Assembly (NCBI RefSeq): GCF_030440555.1
Contig: NZ_CP047118.1
Span: 186,001 to 250,000 of the forward strand
Source of the DNA: Corynebacterium caspium DSM 44850
GTDB taxonomy: Bacteria; Actinomycetota; Actinomycetes; Mycobacteriales; Mycobacteriaceae
DNA length: 64,000 nt
Reading direction: 5' to 3'
Under the pieces are notes generated by a model. That model made no database searches, had not been told where the DNA came from, and worked only from the letters and a program-made list of their open reading frames with translations. Positions 17,076-27,319 of this stretch are shown here, piece by piece. A program made the position numbers and the translations under genes. How positions within the stretch are numbered: the first letter of the stretch is position 1; every line of letters begins with the position of its first letter.

Positions 17076-17787
17076 AGAGTTAACCGCCGCAGATCTAGAC
17101 CTAATTCTTTGGCATTTAACTGATTCAGCTCTACCTACTGGTTCCTTCGCCCACTCAGCGGGCATGGAAATGTACCTCCAAAGGGACCTAGTAACCAATG
17201 CTGATACCTATTCCATCTGGTTAAACGGCTATATCCGCGAACTTTCTTATAACGAAGCCCTATTAGCCCGTTTTGCCTGTGAAATAGCTCAGGCAGATAT
17301 GAGCAGTGCGCAGCGTCAAGAGCAAATCGCCCTGCTAGATCGCATGGGTGCCGCAGCCCTCATGCCCAAGCAGGTACGTGACTCCATGCGTTCTATGGGA
17401 CGCCGGATGTCTAAGATTGCCGCCACTGTATTGCCTGAAGTTGCAATTATTGACGTATACGCTTCTGGTATCGACGAAGATCTCTTCCACGGGAGTCCCG
17501 CCATTGTTTTCGGACTCGCTCTCGGTTCCGTAGGCGTAGACGTAGAAACCTGTGTCCGCGCTTTCCTCATGCAGCAGGCCACCTCTATGACCCAGAACGC
17601 CATTCGTGGCATCCCGCTGGGACAAGATGCTGGACAACGCGTCCTAGTAGATGCCTATCCTGCTATCCAGCAGACCGCCGCACTGACTTTGGCACATACT
17701 GAAGCTGACCTCGGGGCCACGGCGCCAGGCCTAGAGCTAAATCAGATGATGCACGAAGGTTTGCACGCCCGGATGTTTATGTCCTAG
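17056..17787 (+). CDS. ureF: Urease accessory protein UreF
   Basis: A 243-residue UreF with the diagnostic LPTGSFAHSAGMEMYLQ near residues 29-45 and SMTQNAIRGIPLGQ-type motif near 180-195. It couples UreG GTPase activity to UreD on apo-urease. The start overlaps ureE. Confidence 0.94.
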   Translation: MQNTPTKELTAADLDLILWHLTDSALPTGSFAHSAGMEMYLQRDLVTNADTYSIWLNGYIRELSYNEALLARFACEIAQADMSSAQRQEQIALLDRMGAAALMPKQVRDSMRSMGRRMSKIAATVLPEVAIIDVYASGIDEDLFHGSPAIVFGLALGSVGVDVETCVRAFLMQQATSMTQNAIRGIPLGQDAGQRVLVDAYPAIQQTAALTLAHTEADLGATAPGLELNQMMHEGLHARMFMS

Positions 17788-17834
17788 AGCATCGGCAAGC
17801 ACTGCGAGGAATACCCCAACGAAAGGAATAATGT

Positions 17835-18452
17835 ATGTCCACCATCAAAATCGGTGTCGGCGGCCCAGTTGGTTCCGGTAAAACCGAACTAATTGAACGC
17901 ATGACTCGGGCTCTCCAAGGCGAATACTCCATGGGAGCTGTAACTAACGATATTTACACCACCGAAGATGCCAAGATCTTGGCTCGGAATAGTGTGCTTG
18001 AAGAAGATCGCATTATCGGGGTAGAAACCGGCGGTTGCCCGCACACTGCCATTCGTGAAGATACCTCCATGAATGACGATGCCTACCAGACCCTACTTAA
18101 GCGCTTCCCGGATCTAGATGTGGTCTTTATTGAATCTGGTGGAGATAACCTCTCAGCTACTTTCTCACCAGAACTAGTAGATTTCTCCATCTATATTATC
18201 GACGTAGCGCAGGGTGAAAAGATCCCGCGCAAAGCTGGTCAGGGCATGATTAAGTCTGATATGTTCGTCGTTAATAAGACAGATCTGGCTCCATATGTGG
18301 GTGCGGACCTTTCGGTAATGGAAGAAGATTCCAAGAAATTCCGCAAGAATAAGCCCTACGCATTCACCAACCTCAAGACCGACGAAGGCCTTGATATTGT
18401 GCTCGACTGGCTGCGTCGCGATGTCATGATGCAAGACCTAGCGGAGAAGTAA
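17835..18452 (+). CDS. ureG: Urease accessory GTPase UreG
   Basis: The 205-residue SIMIBI GTPase has the P-loop [25 protein letters not shown], the CPH-like [11 protein letters not shown] nickel site, ESGGDNL and [10 protein letters not shown]. It drives nickel insertion into UreC. AAAGGA lies 10 bases upstream. The His-rich N-terminus of some UreGs is absent. Confidence 0.97.
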   Translation: MSTIKIGVGGPVGSGKTELIERMTRALQGEYSMGAVTNDIYTTEDAKILARNSVLEEDRIIGVETGGCPHTAIREDTSMNDDAYQTLLKRFPDLDVVFIESGGDNLSATFSPELVDFSIYIIDVAQGEKIPRKAGQGMIKSDMFVVNKTDLAPYVGADLSVMEEDSKKFRKNKPYAFTNLKTDEGLDIVLDWLRRDVMMQDLAEK

Positions 18453-18456
18453 AACT

Positions 18457-19332
18457 GTGACCAACGGACTCGTAATCGGCAACCCCCTCTACCAAGTGCG
18501 CCCCCCAATGGGCGAGCTAGAACTTACCATTGCACCGCGTGCCGGGAAGTCGGTTGCCATCCACCAATACCATCGCGGATCTATGAAGGTAATGCGCCCG
18601 CATTATCTGGATGACACCGGGCAGGCTTATTACACGCTGCTGATCCCCGGTGGCGGCTACCTCGGTGGCGATGACTACACCATGAAGATCCATGTCGCCG
18701 AGGGCGGATCTCTCCTCCTAACTGGCCAAAGTGCCACCAAGGTATACCGCACCCCCGATGACTACTGCCTCCAAGTTATGGATATAACTATGGAGAAAGA
18801 CAGCATCTTCGAATATATCCCTGACCAGCTGATTCTGTACCGCGATTCCAGCTATCGGCAATTTATGAATGTCGATATCGATGCTTCTGCAAGTTTCCTA
18901 ACTGCAGAAATCATCACCCCCGGTTGGGATCCTCACGGGGGACAATTCCTTTATGACGAGGCGCGCCTGCGCACCGAACTGCGCATAAACGGAGAACTTC
19001 AAGCCATCGATAACCTTGTAGTACACCCTAAAGGGGCTATCTTTGCGGCTGATCAATTAGTAATCACGGAGAAGTACAGCCACGTGGGAACTATCCTGGC
19101 TTATGACGCCAAGATCACCGACGAAATGGTCAAGCACATCCGGGATATGGTGGAAAATTACGAGTCCCGTACCGAGGTAATTGCCTCCGTATCCCGCACT
19201 AATGGGGGAGCAGTAGCCATGCGCGCCCTGGGCACGATGACCGAAGATATTTACGCTTTAATCATCAAAGTAGCTGACTATCTGCGCGGGGAACTGCGCG
19301 GACAAAAGCCTCTTGCTTTGAGAAAATATTAA
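18457..19332 (+). CDS. ureD: Urease accessory protein UreD/UreH
   Basis: A 291-residue UreD with conserved LIPGGGYLGGDDY, SATKVYRTPD, YIPDQLILYRDSSYRQ and ITPGWDPHG. It is the scaffold that docks UreF-UreG on urease. GTG 18457 has GGAGAAG upstream and only 4 bases separate it from ureG. Confidence 0.94.
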   Translation: MTNGLVIGNPLYQVRPPMGELELTIAPRAGKSVAIHQYHRGSMKVMRPHYLDDTGQAYYTLLIPGGGYLGGDDYTMKIHVAEGGSLLLTGQSATKVYRTPDDYCLQVMDITMEKDSIFEYIPDQLILYRDSSYRQFMNVDIDASASFLTAEIITPGWDPHGGQFLYDEARLRTELRINGELQAIDNLVVHPKGAIFAADQLVITEKYSHVGTILAYDAKITDEMVKHIRDMVENYESRTEVIASVSRTNGGAVAMRALGTMTEDIYALIIKVADYLRGELRGQKPLALRKY

Positions 19333-19348
19333 ATAATTTCGAGTATTT

Positions 19349-19362
19349 CCAACGTTCGTTGG
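19349..19362. promoter_or_regulatory. Candidate operator of the ArsR-type regulator
   Basis: CCAACGTTCGTTGG is a perfect 14-base palindrome, 24 bases before the ArsR-family start and 17 after ureD. A TACGAT at 19373-19378 could be the -10. Position fits autoregulation, but it is shorter than most SmtB/ArsR operators. Confidence 0.4.
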
Positions 19363-19385
19363 GTAGTTTGGCTACGATAGCGAAT

Positions 19386-19715
19386 ATGGAACAGATACTG
19401 CTTAAAGCTGATGAGTGGGCTGGGATCTTCAAATTAATGGGAGATCCCACCCGCCTTCGCCTCATGGCTGTTCTGCATGAACGTGGTGCTGGGAAAACCA
19501 CCGTGACCGAACTAGCTGAATTGACAGGCGTACGCACTGCAACCGCCTCGGCAGCGTTGCGTGCCATGGAACACTCTGGCGTAGTCAAAGGGGAGCGGGT
19601 AGGCCGCGAAGTGCGCTACACCCTGCTTTCCCAAGAAATCCATGATCTCCTGCATGAGGTCGGATTCTCACATGCGCACAGAAGAGCTTTCCCACGTTCA
19701 CATTCTGAGCAATAA
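19386..19715 (+). CDS. ArsR/SmtB-family metal-responsive repressor (candidate nickel sensor)
   Basis: The 109-residue winged-helix protein has FKLMGDPTRLRLMAVLHE, the recognition helix in TATASAALRAMEHSGVV and the wing VGREVRYTL. Its C-terminal helix reads EIHDLLHEVGFSHAH, giving an ExH-x9-HxH arrangement that resembles the alpha-5 metal site (DxH-x10-HxxH/E) of SmtB/NmtR; more His follow in RRAFPRSHSEQ. Placed directly after ureD, it may sense Ni2+ or Zn2+ and control the importer or urease (inference). ATG 19386 is used; 19359 is an unlikely earlier in-frame start. Confidence 0.8.
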   Translation: MEQILLKADEWAGIFKLMGDPTRLRLMAVLHERGAGKTTVTELAELTGVRTATASAALRAMEHSGVVKGERVGREVRYTLLSQEIHDLLHEVGFSHAHRRAFPRSHSEQ

Positions 19716-20117
19716 CAGGTTGCGATACACAATAATCGGTTCAATACTTCTTTACTTAAAAACTTGATAAGTAGAGAAGTACGGAACCTCGGTTATAGCG
19801 GTTATTGAAGTTAGAGAGAAAACCGCCAAGGTTCTGTTGTATGTGCGCAACCCAAAAAATGACGATTGCGCACCAACACCATGAGGTTTTGCTTGCCACC
19901 TTTGCGCTACTTGCCAAACCCTAGCGAACCCAATCCCTGATATAAACGCCTCAATATGGTGTTCGTATCGGGGTGCTTTAGTGTGGTTTTTCGAAGGAAT
20001 AAACCGCTGTTTCAGGGTGGGTGGATCAGCTTGCCGGAGCTCCTAAACCCTCAGATTTAGATTACGGATTTAAGCAAGATGGATGCAGAGATTTTCTATT
20101 TCTAATTGGTTAATAGT
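19716..20117. other. Non-coding stretch with a long imperfect inverted repeat
   Basis: At 19738-19788, GGTTCAATACTTCTTTACTT faces AAGTAGAGAAGTACGGAACC across 11 bases with few mismatches. It could terminate the ArsR transcript or be the end of a lost element. From 19790 to 20117 every frame is broken and I see no recognisable product. Confidence 0.5.
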
Positions 20118-21346
20118 CTAGCTTCGTCTTAACGGATATCTTCTTCGGTCTATGTTCGGTAACAGGTTAAACCACAGAGGTACCACCTCACTGTCGCCTT
20201 TTGTTTCAACTAGTGGGAAAAGTGTCTTTAGTCCACGAGTCCTTTAAGTACGAAAAGCCTCATAGATTGGATTTTTGTAGACGCGATCAGTGTCTTCCAT
20301 TCTATTTTGGCAAATTCCATGCTTATGGTTGATTTTGTCTTAGCCCCAAGTTGTCCTTCTTTTGCCGCTAGGCATGTAGAAGCTTCGCCGTAGTACCACG
20401 GGAACCCCATATTTGTCCTTGGTAGATAAAACTACGTGATTTGTATATTTATTACCTTCAGAAACTCCAGTGCTCTGCAATGTCGGAGTGTTTCGTTGAA
20501 GGCTCGTCCTGGGAGGTAAAGCCAGGAAAAACTGCTTCTAACTGACTACCGTGAATGCTACCTTTTTCAAAATGTTGTTCTTGCCAGCCGTCGTGTGGCT
20601 CTCCGGGGTCACTGGTGGGATAACCGACATCTCCAGTGATGTCTCCTGAATATACCCATTGGAGCAGGATATCGCCGGTTATACCGCCCGATTCCGTCAG
20701 GTGTTGCTTGCTCGCTGCTGATCGGGTATCCAAAGTGTCCTCGTTCCCATCTACTATTTGCCCACACTGCTGACGCAGGAATGCTCACGGTATAAGCGCC
20801 TGTCTTTGGGTGCCAATAGATAAACCCATTTATAAATTCAGATCTTTTCCTACCCCATTAAGAATTGGTCAACTCATTGCTTTTAGGAAAAGTCAAAAGG
20901 CTTTTTGGTCCGCCAACGGAATCGTAAAGTTCTCGAATTGCGCCACACACCTCAAAAGGAGAGGGCCAGTAGACTTTGCAGCCTGAGGCGGAATTTAGAG
21001 TTGGATTGTCTTCGTTTAGAATATGTGACTCTTTTATTTCTGCCAGGTTTGCTTCTTCTTTAGTGAAACCGCCTGGTATTTCTTCTTTGTCACTGCGCAT
21101 TTCTCCAGCAATTACAGTAGAGGGTACTTTGGCCCATTCTGGAAATATTGGAGTAGAAAATCCGCTAGAAGCTTCTTTATCCTCTATTTTTCTATAAAAT
21201 CGTCGTCAATATTGGCAGGAGAACTACCCTGCGGATTTGATAAAGATGATAGAAAAGATGATTGAACTGCTATGACACGGAGTAAGGCACCGATCAATAA
21301 AACGGCCGCTGTAAAAATTAAGTAGCTTGCGTGGGAAGGCTTTCAT
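20118..21346 (-). pseudogene. Decayed secreted LGFP-repeat protein
   Basis: Reading through damage, the minus strand gives an N-terminus MKAFPRKLL and, after a one-base shift, a signal helix (IFTAAVLLIGALLRVIAV). A linker follows, broken by a missing A in the run near 21198. Then come LGFP repeats such as YDSVGGPKSLLTFPKSNELT, RSEFINGFIYWHPKTGA and GDVGYPTSDPGEPHDGW with QHFEKGSIHG. Breaks include a TAA within NELTNS-stop-WGRKRS (about 20865), a shift near 20720, another after HWSF (about 20458), and two stops in a C-terminal region (VLSTKDKYGVPVVLRRSFYM). LGFP repeats bind or span the corynebacterial cell wall. The whole gene is dead. ATG 21346 has AAGGA upstream. Confidence 0.7.
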
Positions 21347-21405
21347 TGCAGTCCTTAAGGGGAGAGGAAAAGAAAAAGCTCTACAGCTACACGTTATTAC
21401 GCTAG

Positions 21406-21789
21406 ACGGTAATTTCGCAGGAAATATTCAATAATTTTTGGTTAACCGCACACCACTGCATCTACAACAGCCCTTTTATGGATGGCTTCCTGCAGCAATC
21501 AGATGGTGAAGTTGCAGGTATCGCTGCGGCATATATTAAATCTTCAACCGATGATATTGCTCTCATTAAAGTCGGTAGAGGTATCAATGCTGATCCATTC
21601 CAGCTTGCAGATCAGTCTCTCGAAAATAACAACCTAGGACTAACAAGCCAGGAAGAATCAAAAGCGGCTAACGGATTAAAATATGCGCCACCGCTCCTCC
21701 CCGATATTCTCCCAGCCTCACATGATGTGACCCCAGCAGCGGAAAACTCGTCTAGTTCATCTGCGTTATCAAGCGCACACTCTTCCTAA
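21406..21789 (+). pseudogene. Fragment of a second trypsin-like (S1) serine protease
   Basis: A frame open from 21406 reads TVISQEIFNNFWLTAHHCIY, holding the catalytic His motif, and later SSTDDIALIKVGRG with the catalytic Asp. It then jumps to a Pro/Ser-rich tail (PPLLPDILPASHDV, AENSSSSSALSSAHSS) without any GDSGGP. There is no signal peptide: a stop lies at 21403-21405. The start and the Ser-containing half are therefore lost. It resembles the intact protease at 1-913 (VITAHHC), so the two are probably paralogues. Confidence 0.65.
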
Positions 21790-21866
21790 ACGTCAAACCG
21801 CTACATTCGCCCCTCGAATGTCTCATATGTAGTTTTTGGTGTGGTGCTAGCCGGTACTAGCCGGGA

Positions 21867-23180
21867 CTAGCCGGCGTCCCCTCCGGGCATCACTTTAGCT
21901 ACCAGCGTTTTAGATTTCTCCAGCATGGCAGCGGCGGCTTCGCGCGGATTCGGGGGTGCGGCCTCTTGAGTGGCTATCTCGATATCGTCGATAGTGGTTT
22001 GTCCACTGCGCAGTGAAACCATTTCTGCGTGATACCGGATCCATACAGCTAGGGTGGCCGCAACGGGTACGGCCAGGAATGCGCCGATGATGCCGAAGAG
22101 ACCAGCGCCGATGGTCACCGAGAGCAACACGATGGCGGCATGGAGGTTCATGGCTTTGGATTGCAACAGCGGGGAGAGGATATTGCTCTCTAGCTGCTGG
22201 ACAGCCACGATCACTAGCAGTACTAGCCCGGCGTTGGTGAGCCCATTGGTTACCAGCGCAATGATTACGGCCAAAGCTCCAGCGGAGATAGCGCCGATGA
22301 TCGGGATGAAACCGGCAAAGAAGGTGATTACCGCCAGCGCCAGCGCCATGGGCACATTGAGAAATACCAGGCCCAGGCCAATAAAGAAGGCATCGACAAA
22401 GGAAACGATGGCTTGAGCGCGGATAAAGCCGGCCAGGGTAATCCAGGTGCGGGTGAGTACTTCGGTGAGGTGCCAGCCGAAGGCGTCGCCAACATAAGTG
22501 CGCAACCAGGGCAGGAATTTCGGGCCATCTTTTAGGAAGAAGAAAATCAGCACAAAGGTAATCAGGGCAGTGGTAATAAAAGAGGTAGCAGCACTTACCC
22601 CGCCTACAACTCCACCGGCAATCGACTGGGAGTGTTCCTGCAAAAACTGGGTGACACTATTCATGAGCTTGTCTATTTCGCCTTGGACCTCGCCTAGATC
22701 TACTTCTAGTGGCGGGCCTTGGACCCATTCAAAGAGGCGATTTACCCCGACGCGAGATTGTTTGGCAAGCTCAGGAATTTGATCGCTTATCGATGGTGCG
22801 ATCAAGGACATAATCCCGCCAACTATCCCTAGGGAACCGATCAGTGCGATCAGTGCGGCCACGGTGGGCGGAATTTTGATGCCGCGCAAGATGGCCACAA
22901 TGGGGGAGAGCACAGTACTAAATAGCAAGGCCAAAATAATGGGCAAAACGCCTTTCCAGACGATGCCTAAGCCTTTGAAAATAATCCAGCTGGCAATAAC
23001 AACGATGATAAAGCGCAACGCCCATTTGGCGATTACTGCGCCATCTGCGGCCAGGATTACGCTGCGATCAACAACGCCTTTATCTGCTTCGGGGGCATCC
23101 AGGCCCGCAGCTTCTTCTACTGCAGCTGAGAATCCCTCAATGCTCTCCTCGGGCTGTGGTTGCTCAGGTTTAGTACTCAT
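21867..23180 (-). CDS. AI-2E family (PerM/TqsA-like) transporter
   Basis: The 437-residue protein has an acidic cytoplasmic N-terminus (about 1-50), seven or eight hydrophobic helices with the characteristic gap of soluble sequence (about 130-200), and the family segment TFFAGFIPIIGAISAG followed by QQLESNILSPLLQSKAMNLH. Substrates of the family are poorly defined (quorum signals, ions or amino acids in single studies). It lies divergently beside dnaK. Three copies of a CTAGCCGG-type repeat (21849-21876) overlap its stop. Confidence 0.9.
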   Translation of the reverse strand: MSTKPEQPQPEESIEGFSAAVEEAAGLDAPEADKGVVDRSVILAADGAVIAKWALRFIIVVIASWIIFKGLGIVWKGVLPIILALLFSTVLSPIVAILRGIKIPPTVAALIALIGSLGIVGGIMSLIAPSISDQIPELAKQSRVGVNRLFEWVQGPPLEVDLGEVQGEIDKLMNSVTQFLQEHSQSIAGGVVGGVSAATSFITTALITFVLIFFFLKDGPKFLPWLRTYVGDAFGWHLTEVLTRTWITLAGFIRAQAIVSFVDAFFIGLGLVFLNVPMALALAVITFFAGFIPIIGAISAGALAVIIALVTNGLTNAGLVLLVIVAVQQLESNILSPLLQSKAMNLHAAIVLLSVTIGAGLFGIIGAFLAVPVAATLAVWIRYHAEMVSLRSGQTTIDDIEIATQEAAPPNPREAAAAMLEKSKTLVAKVMPGGDAG

Positions 23181-23301
23181 AGGTGCAGCGTATACGAAAA
23201 TTATTGGACTTTAAATATCGTTGCAGCTAGTAGGGCTTTTTCGGAATTTTAAAGGGATGCGGAATAGAAATATCTGGGATGCAGTTATAGGGAATATAAG
23301 G

Positions 23302-23365
23302 TTGAGTGACATCGGCTCAGTTCTCTGGTACGGTGTGTGGCAGAAGTTGAGCTACATCCGCTCAA
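23302..23365 (+). promoter_or_regulatory. Two HAIR operators (HspR sites) upstream of dnaK
   Basis: TTGAG-N9-CTCAG (23302-23320) and TTGAG-N9-CTCAA (23347-23365) match the HAIR consensus CTTGAGT-N7-ACTCAAG; the second is perfect in its TTGAG/CTCAA arms. HspR (gene at 27320) bound with DnaK represses heat-shock genes through such sites in Actinobacteria. They are 45 bases apart and the second lies 45 bases before the dnaK start. Confidence 0.85.
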
Positions 23366-23409
23366 TGCATAATTTTTTAAATAAATTCACAAGTTTGAGG
23401 AGTTAAAGA

Positions 23410-25245
23410 ATGTCTCGTGCAGTAGGTATTGACCTCGGAACCACCAACTCAGTAGTTGCCGTTCTAGAAGGTGGCGAGCCCACCGTTATCGCTAATGCCG
23501 AAGGTTCGCGCACCACGCCTTCTGTAGTTGCTTTCACCAAAGGCGGCGAGGTATTGGTGGGGCAACCTGCCAAGAACCAGGCGGTTACCAATGTTGATCG
23601 CACCATCCGTTCCGTAAAGCGCCATATTGGGGAAGGCGATTGGTCGGTAGCGATCGATGATAAGAACTACACCGCACAGGAAATTTCCGCCCGTACCCTT
23701 ATGAAGCTCAAGCGCGATGCAGAGGCTTATTTGGGTGAAGAAGTTACCGATGCTGTTATTACCGTGCCTGCCTACTTCGAAGACGCCCAACGTCAGGCCA
23801 CCAAAGAAGCTGGTCAGATTGCCGGCCTAAATGTGCTGCGCATTGTTAACGAGCCCACCGCTGCAGCTTTGGCCTACGGTTTGGAAAAAACCGATGAAGA
23901 GCAAACCATTTTGGTATTTGACCTCGGTGGCGGCACTTTCGACGTCTCCTTGCTAGAAATTGGCGATGGCGTAGTTGAGGTATTAGCAACCGCTGGCGAT
24001 AACTCCCTTGGTGGTGATGACTGGGATCAGCGCATCGTCGAATGGCTAGTGGATAAATTCAAGTCCGCCAATGGCATTGATCTAACCAAGGACAAGATGG
24101 CCCTGCAGCGTCTCCGCGAGGCCGCAGAAAAGGCCAAGATTGAGCTTTCTGCTTCCCAGCAGACCTCCATCAACTTGCCTTATATCACCGTTGATGCTGA
24201 TAAGAACCCGCTCTTCTTGGATGAGACCCTTACCCGTTCCGAATTCCAGCGCATCACCCAGGACCTGCTAGATCGCACCCGCAAGCCCTTCAACCAGGTG
24301 CTTTCCGATGCAGATATGAAGATCGCTGATATTGACCAAGTAGTACTTGTCGGTGGTTCTACCCGTATGCCAGCCGTTCCAGAACTCATCAAGGAGCTAA
24401 CCGGTGGCAAAGAAGCCAATAAGGGTGTTAACCCCGATGAAGTTGTAGCTGTTGGTGCGGCTCTCCAGGCTGGCGTGCTGCGCGGCGAAGTCAAGGATGT
24501 TTTGCTCCTCGACGTCACCCCGCTATCCCTAGGCATTGAAACCAAGGGCGGGGTAATGACCAAGCTCATCGAGCGCAACACCACCATCCCCACCAAGCGT
24601 TCGGAAACCTTCACCACCGCTGAAGACAACCAGCCTTCCGTACAAATCCAGGTCTTCCAAGGCGAGCGCGAAATGGCCGCTGCCAATAAGCTGCTCGGAT
24701 CCTTCGAACTAGGTGGCATCGCCCCAGCTCCGCGCGGCATCCCGCAGATCGAAGTAACCTTCGATATTGATGCCAACGGCATCGTGCACGTAACCGCTAA
24801 GGATAAGGGCACCGGCAAGGAAAATACCATCACCATCCAGGACGGTTCTGGCCTCTCGCAGGAAGAAATTGACCGCATGGTCAAGGATGCCGAAGCCCAC
24901 GCTGAAGAAGATAAGAAGCGTCGGGAAGAGCAGGAAACTCGCAATGCTGCCGAGTCCATGGTTTATCAGACTCGCAACTTCCTCAAAGAAAGCGAAGATA
25001 AGGTTTCCGCTGCTGTTAAGGAGCGCGTAGAGGAAGCTGCCAAGGGTGTAGAAGAAGCTCTTAAAGGCGATGACCTCGAAGCTATTAAGGCTGCCGTCGA
25101 AAAGCTAGGCACGGAATCCCAGGAAATGGGCAAGGAAATCTACGAAGCCCAGGCCGCTTCGGAAGCCGCTGAAACCAAGGATGCCAACAGCGATGTTGTC
25201 GATGCCGAGGTAGTTGAAGAAGAGCCCAAGGAAGGTGACAAGTAG
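23410..25245 (+). CDS. dnaK: Hsp70 chaperone DnaK
   Basis: The 611-residue chaperone starts [20 protein letters not shown] and contains [32 protein letters not shown] and the substrate domain with [20 protein letters not shown]. The C-terminus is acidic ([12 protein letters not shown]) without an EEVD end, as usual for bacteria. TTTGAGGAG precedes the ATG. Its stop overlaps the grpE start by one base, and it is under HAIR control. Confidence 0.98.
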   Translation: MSRAVGIDLGTTNSVVAVLEGGEPTVIANAEGSRTTPSVVAFTKGGEVLVGQPAKNQAVTNVDRTIRSVKRHIGEGDWSVAIDDKNYTAQEISARTLMKLKRDAEAYLGEEVTDAVITVPAYFEDAQRQATKEAGQIAGLNVLRIVNEPTAAALAYGLEKTDEEQTILVFDLGGGTFDVSLLEIGDGVVEVLATAGDNSLGGDDWDQRIVEWLVDKFKSANGIDLTKDKMALQRLREAAEKAKIELSASQQTSINLPYITVDADKNPLFLDETLTRSEFQRITQDLLDRTRKPFNQVLSDADMKIADIDQVVLVGGSTRMPAVPELIKELTGGKEANKGVNPDEVVAVGAALQAGVLRGEVKDVLLLDVTPLSLGIETKGGVMTKLIERNTTIPTKRSETFTTAEDNQPSVQIQVFQGEREMAAANKLLGSFELGGIAPAPRGIPQIEVTFDIDANGIVHVTAKDKGTGKENTITIQDGSGLSQEEIDRMVKDAEAHAEEDKKRREEQETRNAAESMVYQTRNFLKESEDKVSAAVKERVEEAAKGVEEALKGDDLEAIKAAVEKLGTESQEMGKEIYEAQAASEAAETKDANSDVVDAEVVEEEPKEGDK

Positions 25246-25919
25246 TGACTTCGCCCGAAAACGGTTCTGGCCGCGACCCCGAACAAAGCCCTGCAGAAAA
25301 TGCTGCCAACAGCGCCATTACCGACGCCGAGCTAGCAGACCTTCTCGCTGAGGCTGAGGCCGTAGCTAATGCTGAAGCAGATGCCACTGGTGATGCCGGT
25401 GAAGGTGATGCCGGTGAAGGTGATGCCGGTGAAGGTGATGCCGCAGCTGATAGCTCTGTTGCAGCCCCGGATTTCGAGCAGGAATTAGCAGAACGCACTG
25501 AGGATCTCTTGCGCTTGACCGCGGAGTATGCCAATTATCGGCGTCGCACCGAAAGAGAGCGCAAGGCCGCAGTGGAAGAGGGCAAGGCCGCTCAGATCAA
25601 GGAATTACTTCCCATTCTGGATGATCTTGACCTCGCCGCCCAGCACGGCGATCTCGCAGCAGGGCCCCTAAAAGCCTTTGGCGATAAATTCCGAGCCACA
25701 GTGGAATCACTAGGCGCGGTGGGTTTTGGAGAAATCGGCGACAACTTTGATCCTGAACTCCACGAAGCGGTACAAGATCTTTCCACTGGCGAAGAAAAAG
25801 TACTCGCAACGGTACTGCGTAAAGGATATCGGCTAGGAGATCGCGTGATTCGCCACGCTATGGTGCTAATTGGCGATCCCACCGCGAATCCAGATAATTC
25901 CCCAGCGACGGAGAATTAA
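25245..25919 (+). CDS. grpE: Nucleotide exchange factor GrpE
   Basis: A 224-residue GrpE: the variable N-terminus is acidic and contains GDAGE repeats (see repeat entry), followed by a long helix ([20 protein letters not shown]) and the beta-domain ([17 protein letters not shown], then [18 protein letters not shown]). It releases ADP from DnaK. GTG 25245 overlaps the dnaK stop. Confidence 0.96.
   Translation: MTSPENGSGRDPEQSPAENAANSAITDAELADLLAEAEAVANAEADATGDAGEGDAGEGDAGEGDAAADSSVAAPDFEQELAERTEDLLRLTAEYANYRRRTERERKAAVEEGKAAQIKELLPILDDLDLAAQHGDLAAGPLKAFGDKFRATVESLGAVGFGEIGDNFDPELHEAVQDLSTGEEKVLATVLRKGYRLGDRVIRHAMVLIGDPTANPDNSPATEN
25389..25442 (+). repeat. 15-bp coding tandem repeat in grpE
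   Basis: GGTGATGCCGGTGAA occurs three times exactly, plus a partial fourth copy, encoding GDAGE units in the disordered N-terminus. The unit keeps frame, so copy number could vary between strains without breaking the gene. Confidence 0.9.
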
Positions 25920-26036
25920 AGGCCGAAATTAAAAGGCCGTAGTGCGTGGGCTGGGAGATCCGGCAGCCGCCGGGTTGCCGGGTCGCTGGGTGCTAACAGT
26001 GCCCGGCGCGCACTCCCGGCTATAAGGCACCATCAC

Positions 26037-26070
26037 GCCGGTACCGTAAGGTGCCGGCATTTTATTTTTT
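26037..26070 (+). terminator. Terminator after grpE
   Basis: GCCGGTACC pairs with GGTGCCGGC over a GTAA loop (one G-U pair), followed by ATTTTATTTTTT. The GC-rich spacer before it (25940-26036) holds further small hairpins. This separates dnaK-grpE from dnaJ-hspR. Confidence 0.85.
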
Positions 26071-26132
26071 AAAAACTTCAATAATTCTTAAAAACTTTAG
26101 ATAAATTTAGAATAATTAATAAGGAGGAACCC

Positions 26133-27317
26133 ATGGCCGAAAGGGAATGGGTTGATAAGGACTATTACGCGGATTTAGGAGTTTCTAAAAGCGCTAGTCG
26201 CGAAGAAATTCGAAAGGCTTACCGCACTTTAGCCCGCGAAAATCATCCCGATACCAACCCTGGAAATAAAGAAGCTGAAGCCCGCTTCAAACGGGTGGCA
26301 GAAGCTTATGATGTTTTAGGCGATGAGAAAAAACGCGCTGAATATGACGAACTCAAAACCATGATCCGTAATGGAGGAGGATTTGGGGGTGCCGGATTTC
26401 CCGGCGGGTTTCAGACGCAAGGCTCATACAGCAGCGGCTTCAACCTCAACGACCTCTTCGGCGCCGCCACCGGAGGTGCTGGCCGATCCAGTGGAGGATT
26501 TCCTGGTGAAGGCGGCCTGGGTGATATCTTCGGTGGCCTCTTTAACAGTGGCGCTGGTGCTGGGCGCACAGCTCGGCCCTCGCGCGGGGCAGATGTCGAA
26601 ACCGAAATAACCCTCGATTTCCGCGAAGCTGCTCTGGGAACCACCATCCCGCTGCAATTAACTGGCGATGCTCCCTGTAATACCTGCCACGGTTCTGGTT
26701 CTTTAAGTGGCAAAAAACATACCTGTAAAACCTGTAATGGATCTGGATTTGTCACTGACCAGCGCGGACATTTTGGTTTAAGTTCGCCTTGTCCAGATTG
26801 CCACGGCACTGGTGAAATTATTGAAGATCCCTGCCCGGATTGCCGCGGCACCGGTACTGTGCGCCGTAGTCGCCAAATTACGGTGCGCATTCCAGCCGGA
26901 GTTATGGATGGTCAAAAGGTACGTTTAGCTGGTCAAGGAGAAGCTGGGCCCAATGGTAAACCAGCAGGAGATCTCTTTGTTACCGTGCATACTCGTCCCG
27001 ATAAAGTCTTTGAACGCGAAGGCAATGATCTCACCGTGACTGTGCCAGTATCTTTTGCAGAATTAGCCCTAGGTGACACCATTACCGTGCCCACTTTGGA
27101 TAAACCAGTACGGCTCAAAGTGCCAGCAGGAACGCGCTCAGGGCGCACCTTAAGAGTGCGCGGGCGCGGCATTAACGGAGCAGACCTGCTGGTCACCGTA
27201 GAAATTAAAATACCTACAAATCTTGATGATGCCGCTAAATCTGCCCTGCGCAGCTACGCCCAAGCAGAAAAAGCTGCCGGTTTTGATCCGCGAGACGGTT
27301 GGGAAGGCAGGAAATAA
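26133..27317 (+). CDS. dnaJ: Chaperone DnaJ
   Basis: The 394-residue type I DnaJ has a J domain with HPD (in [10 protein letters not shown]), a Gly/Phe-rich linker (about 76-150), four zinc motifs ([32 protein letters not shown]) and the C-terminal substrate domains. AATAAGGAGG precedes the ATG. It stimulates DnaK. hspR follows after 2 bases. No HAIR site is visible before it. Confidence 0.96.
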   Translation: MAEREWVDKDYYADLGVSKSASREEIRKAYRTLARENHPDTNPGNKEAEARFKRVAEAYDVLGDEKKRAEYDELKTMIRNGGGFGGAGFPGGFQTQGSYSSGFNLNDLFGAATGGAGRSSGGFPGEGGLGDIFGGLFNSGAGAGRTARPSRGADVETEITLDFREAALGTTIPLQLTGDAPCNTCHGSGSLSGKKHTCKTCNGSGFVTDQRGHFGLSSPCPDCHGTGEIIEDPCPDCRGTGTVRRSRQITVRIPAGVMDGQKVRLAGQGEAGPNGKPAGDLFVTVHTRPDKVFEREGNDLTVTVPVSFAELALGDTITVPTLDKPVRLKVPAGTRSGRTLRVRGRGINGADLLVTVEIKIPTNLDDAAKSALRSYAQAEKAAGFDPRDGWEGRK

Positions 27318-27319
27318 TA

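Noticed and set aside
24180..24959. 259-codon minus-strand frame opposite dnaK
   Set aside because: Long antisense frames are expected opposite biased, highly expressed genes; the Ser-rich product has no family features.
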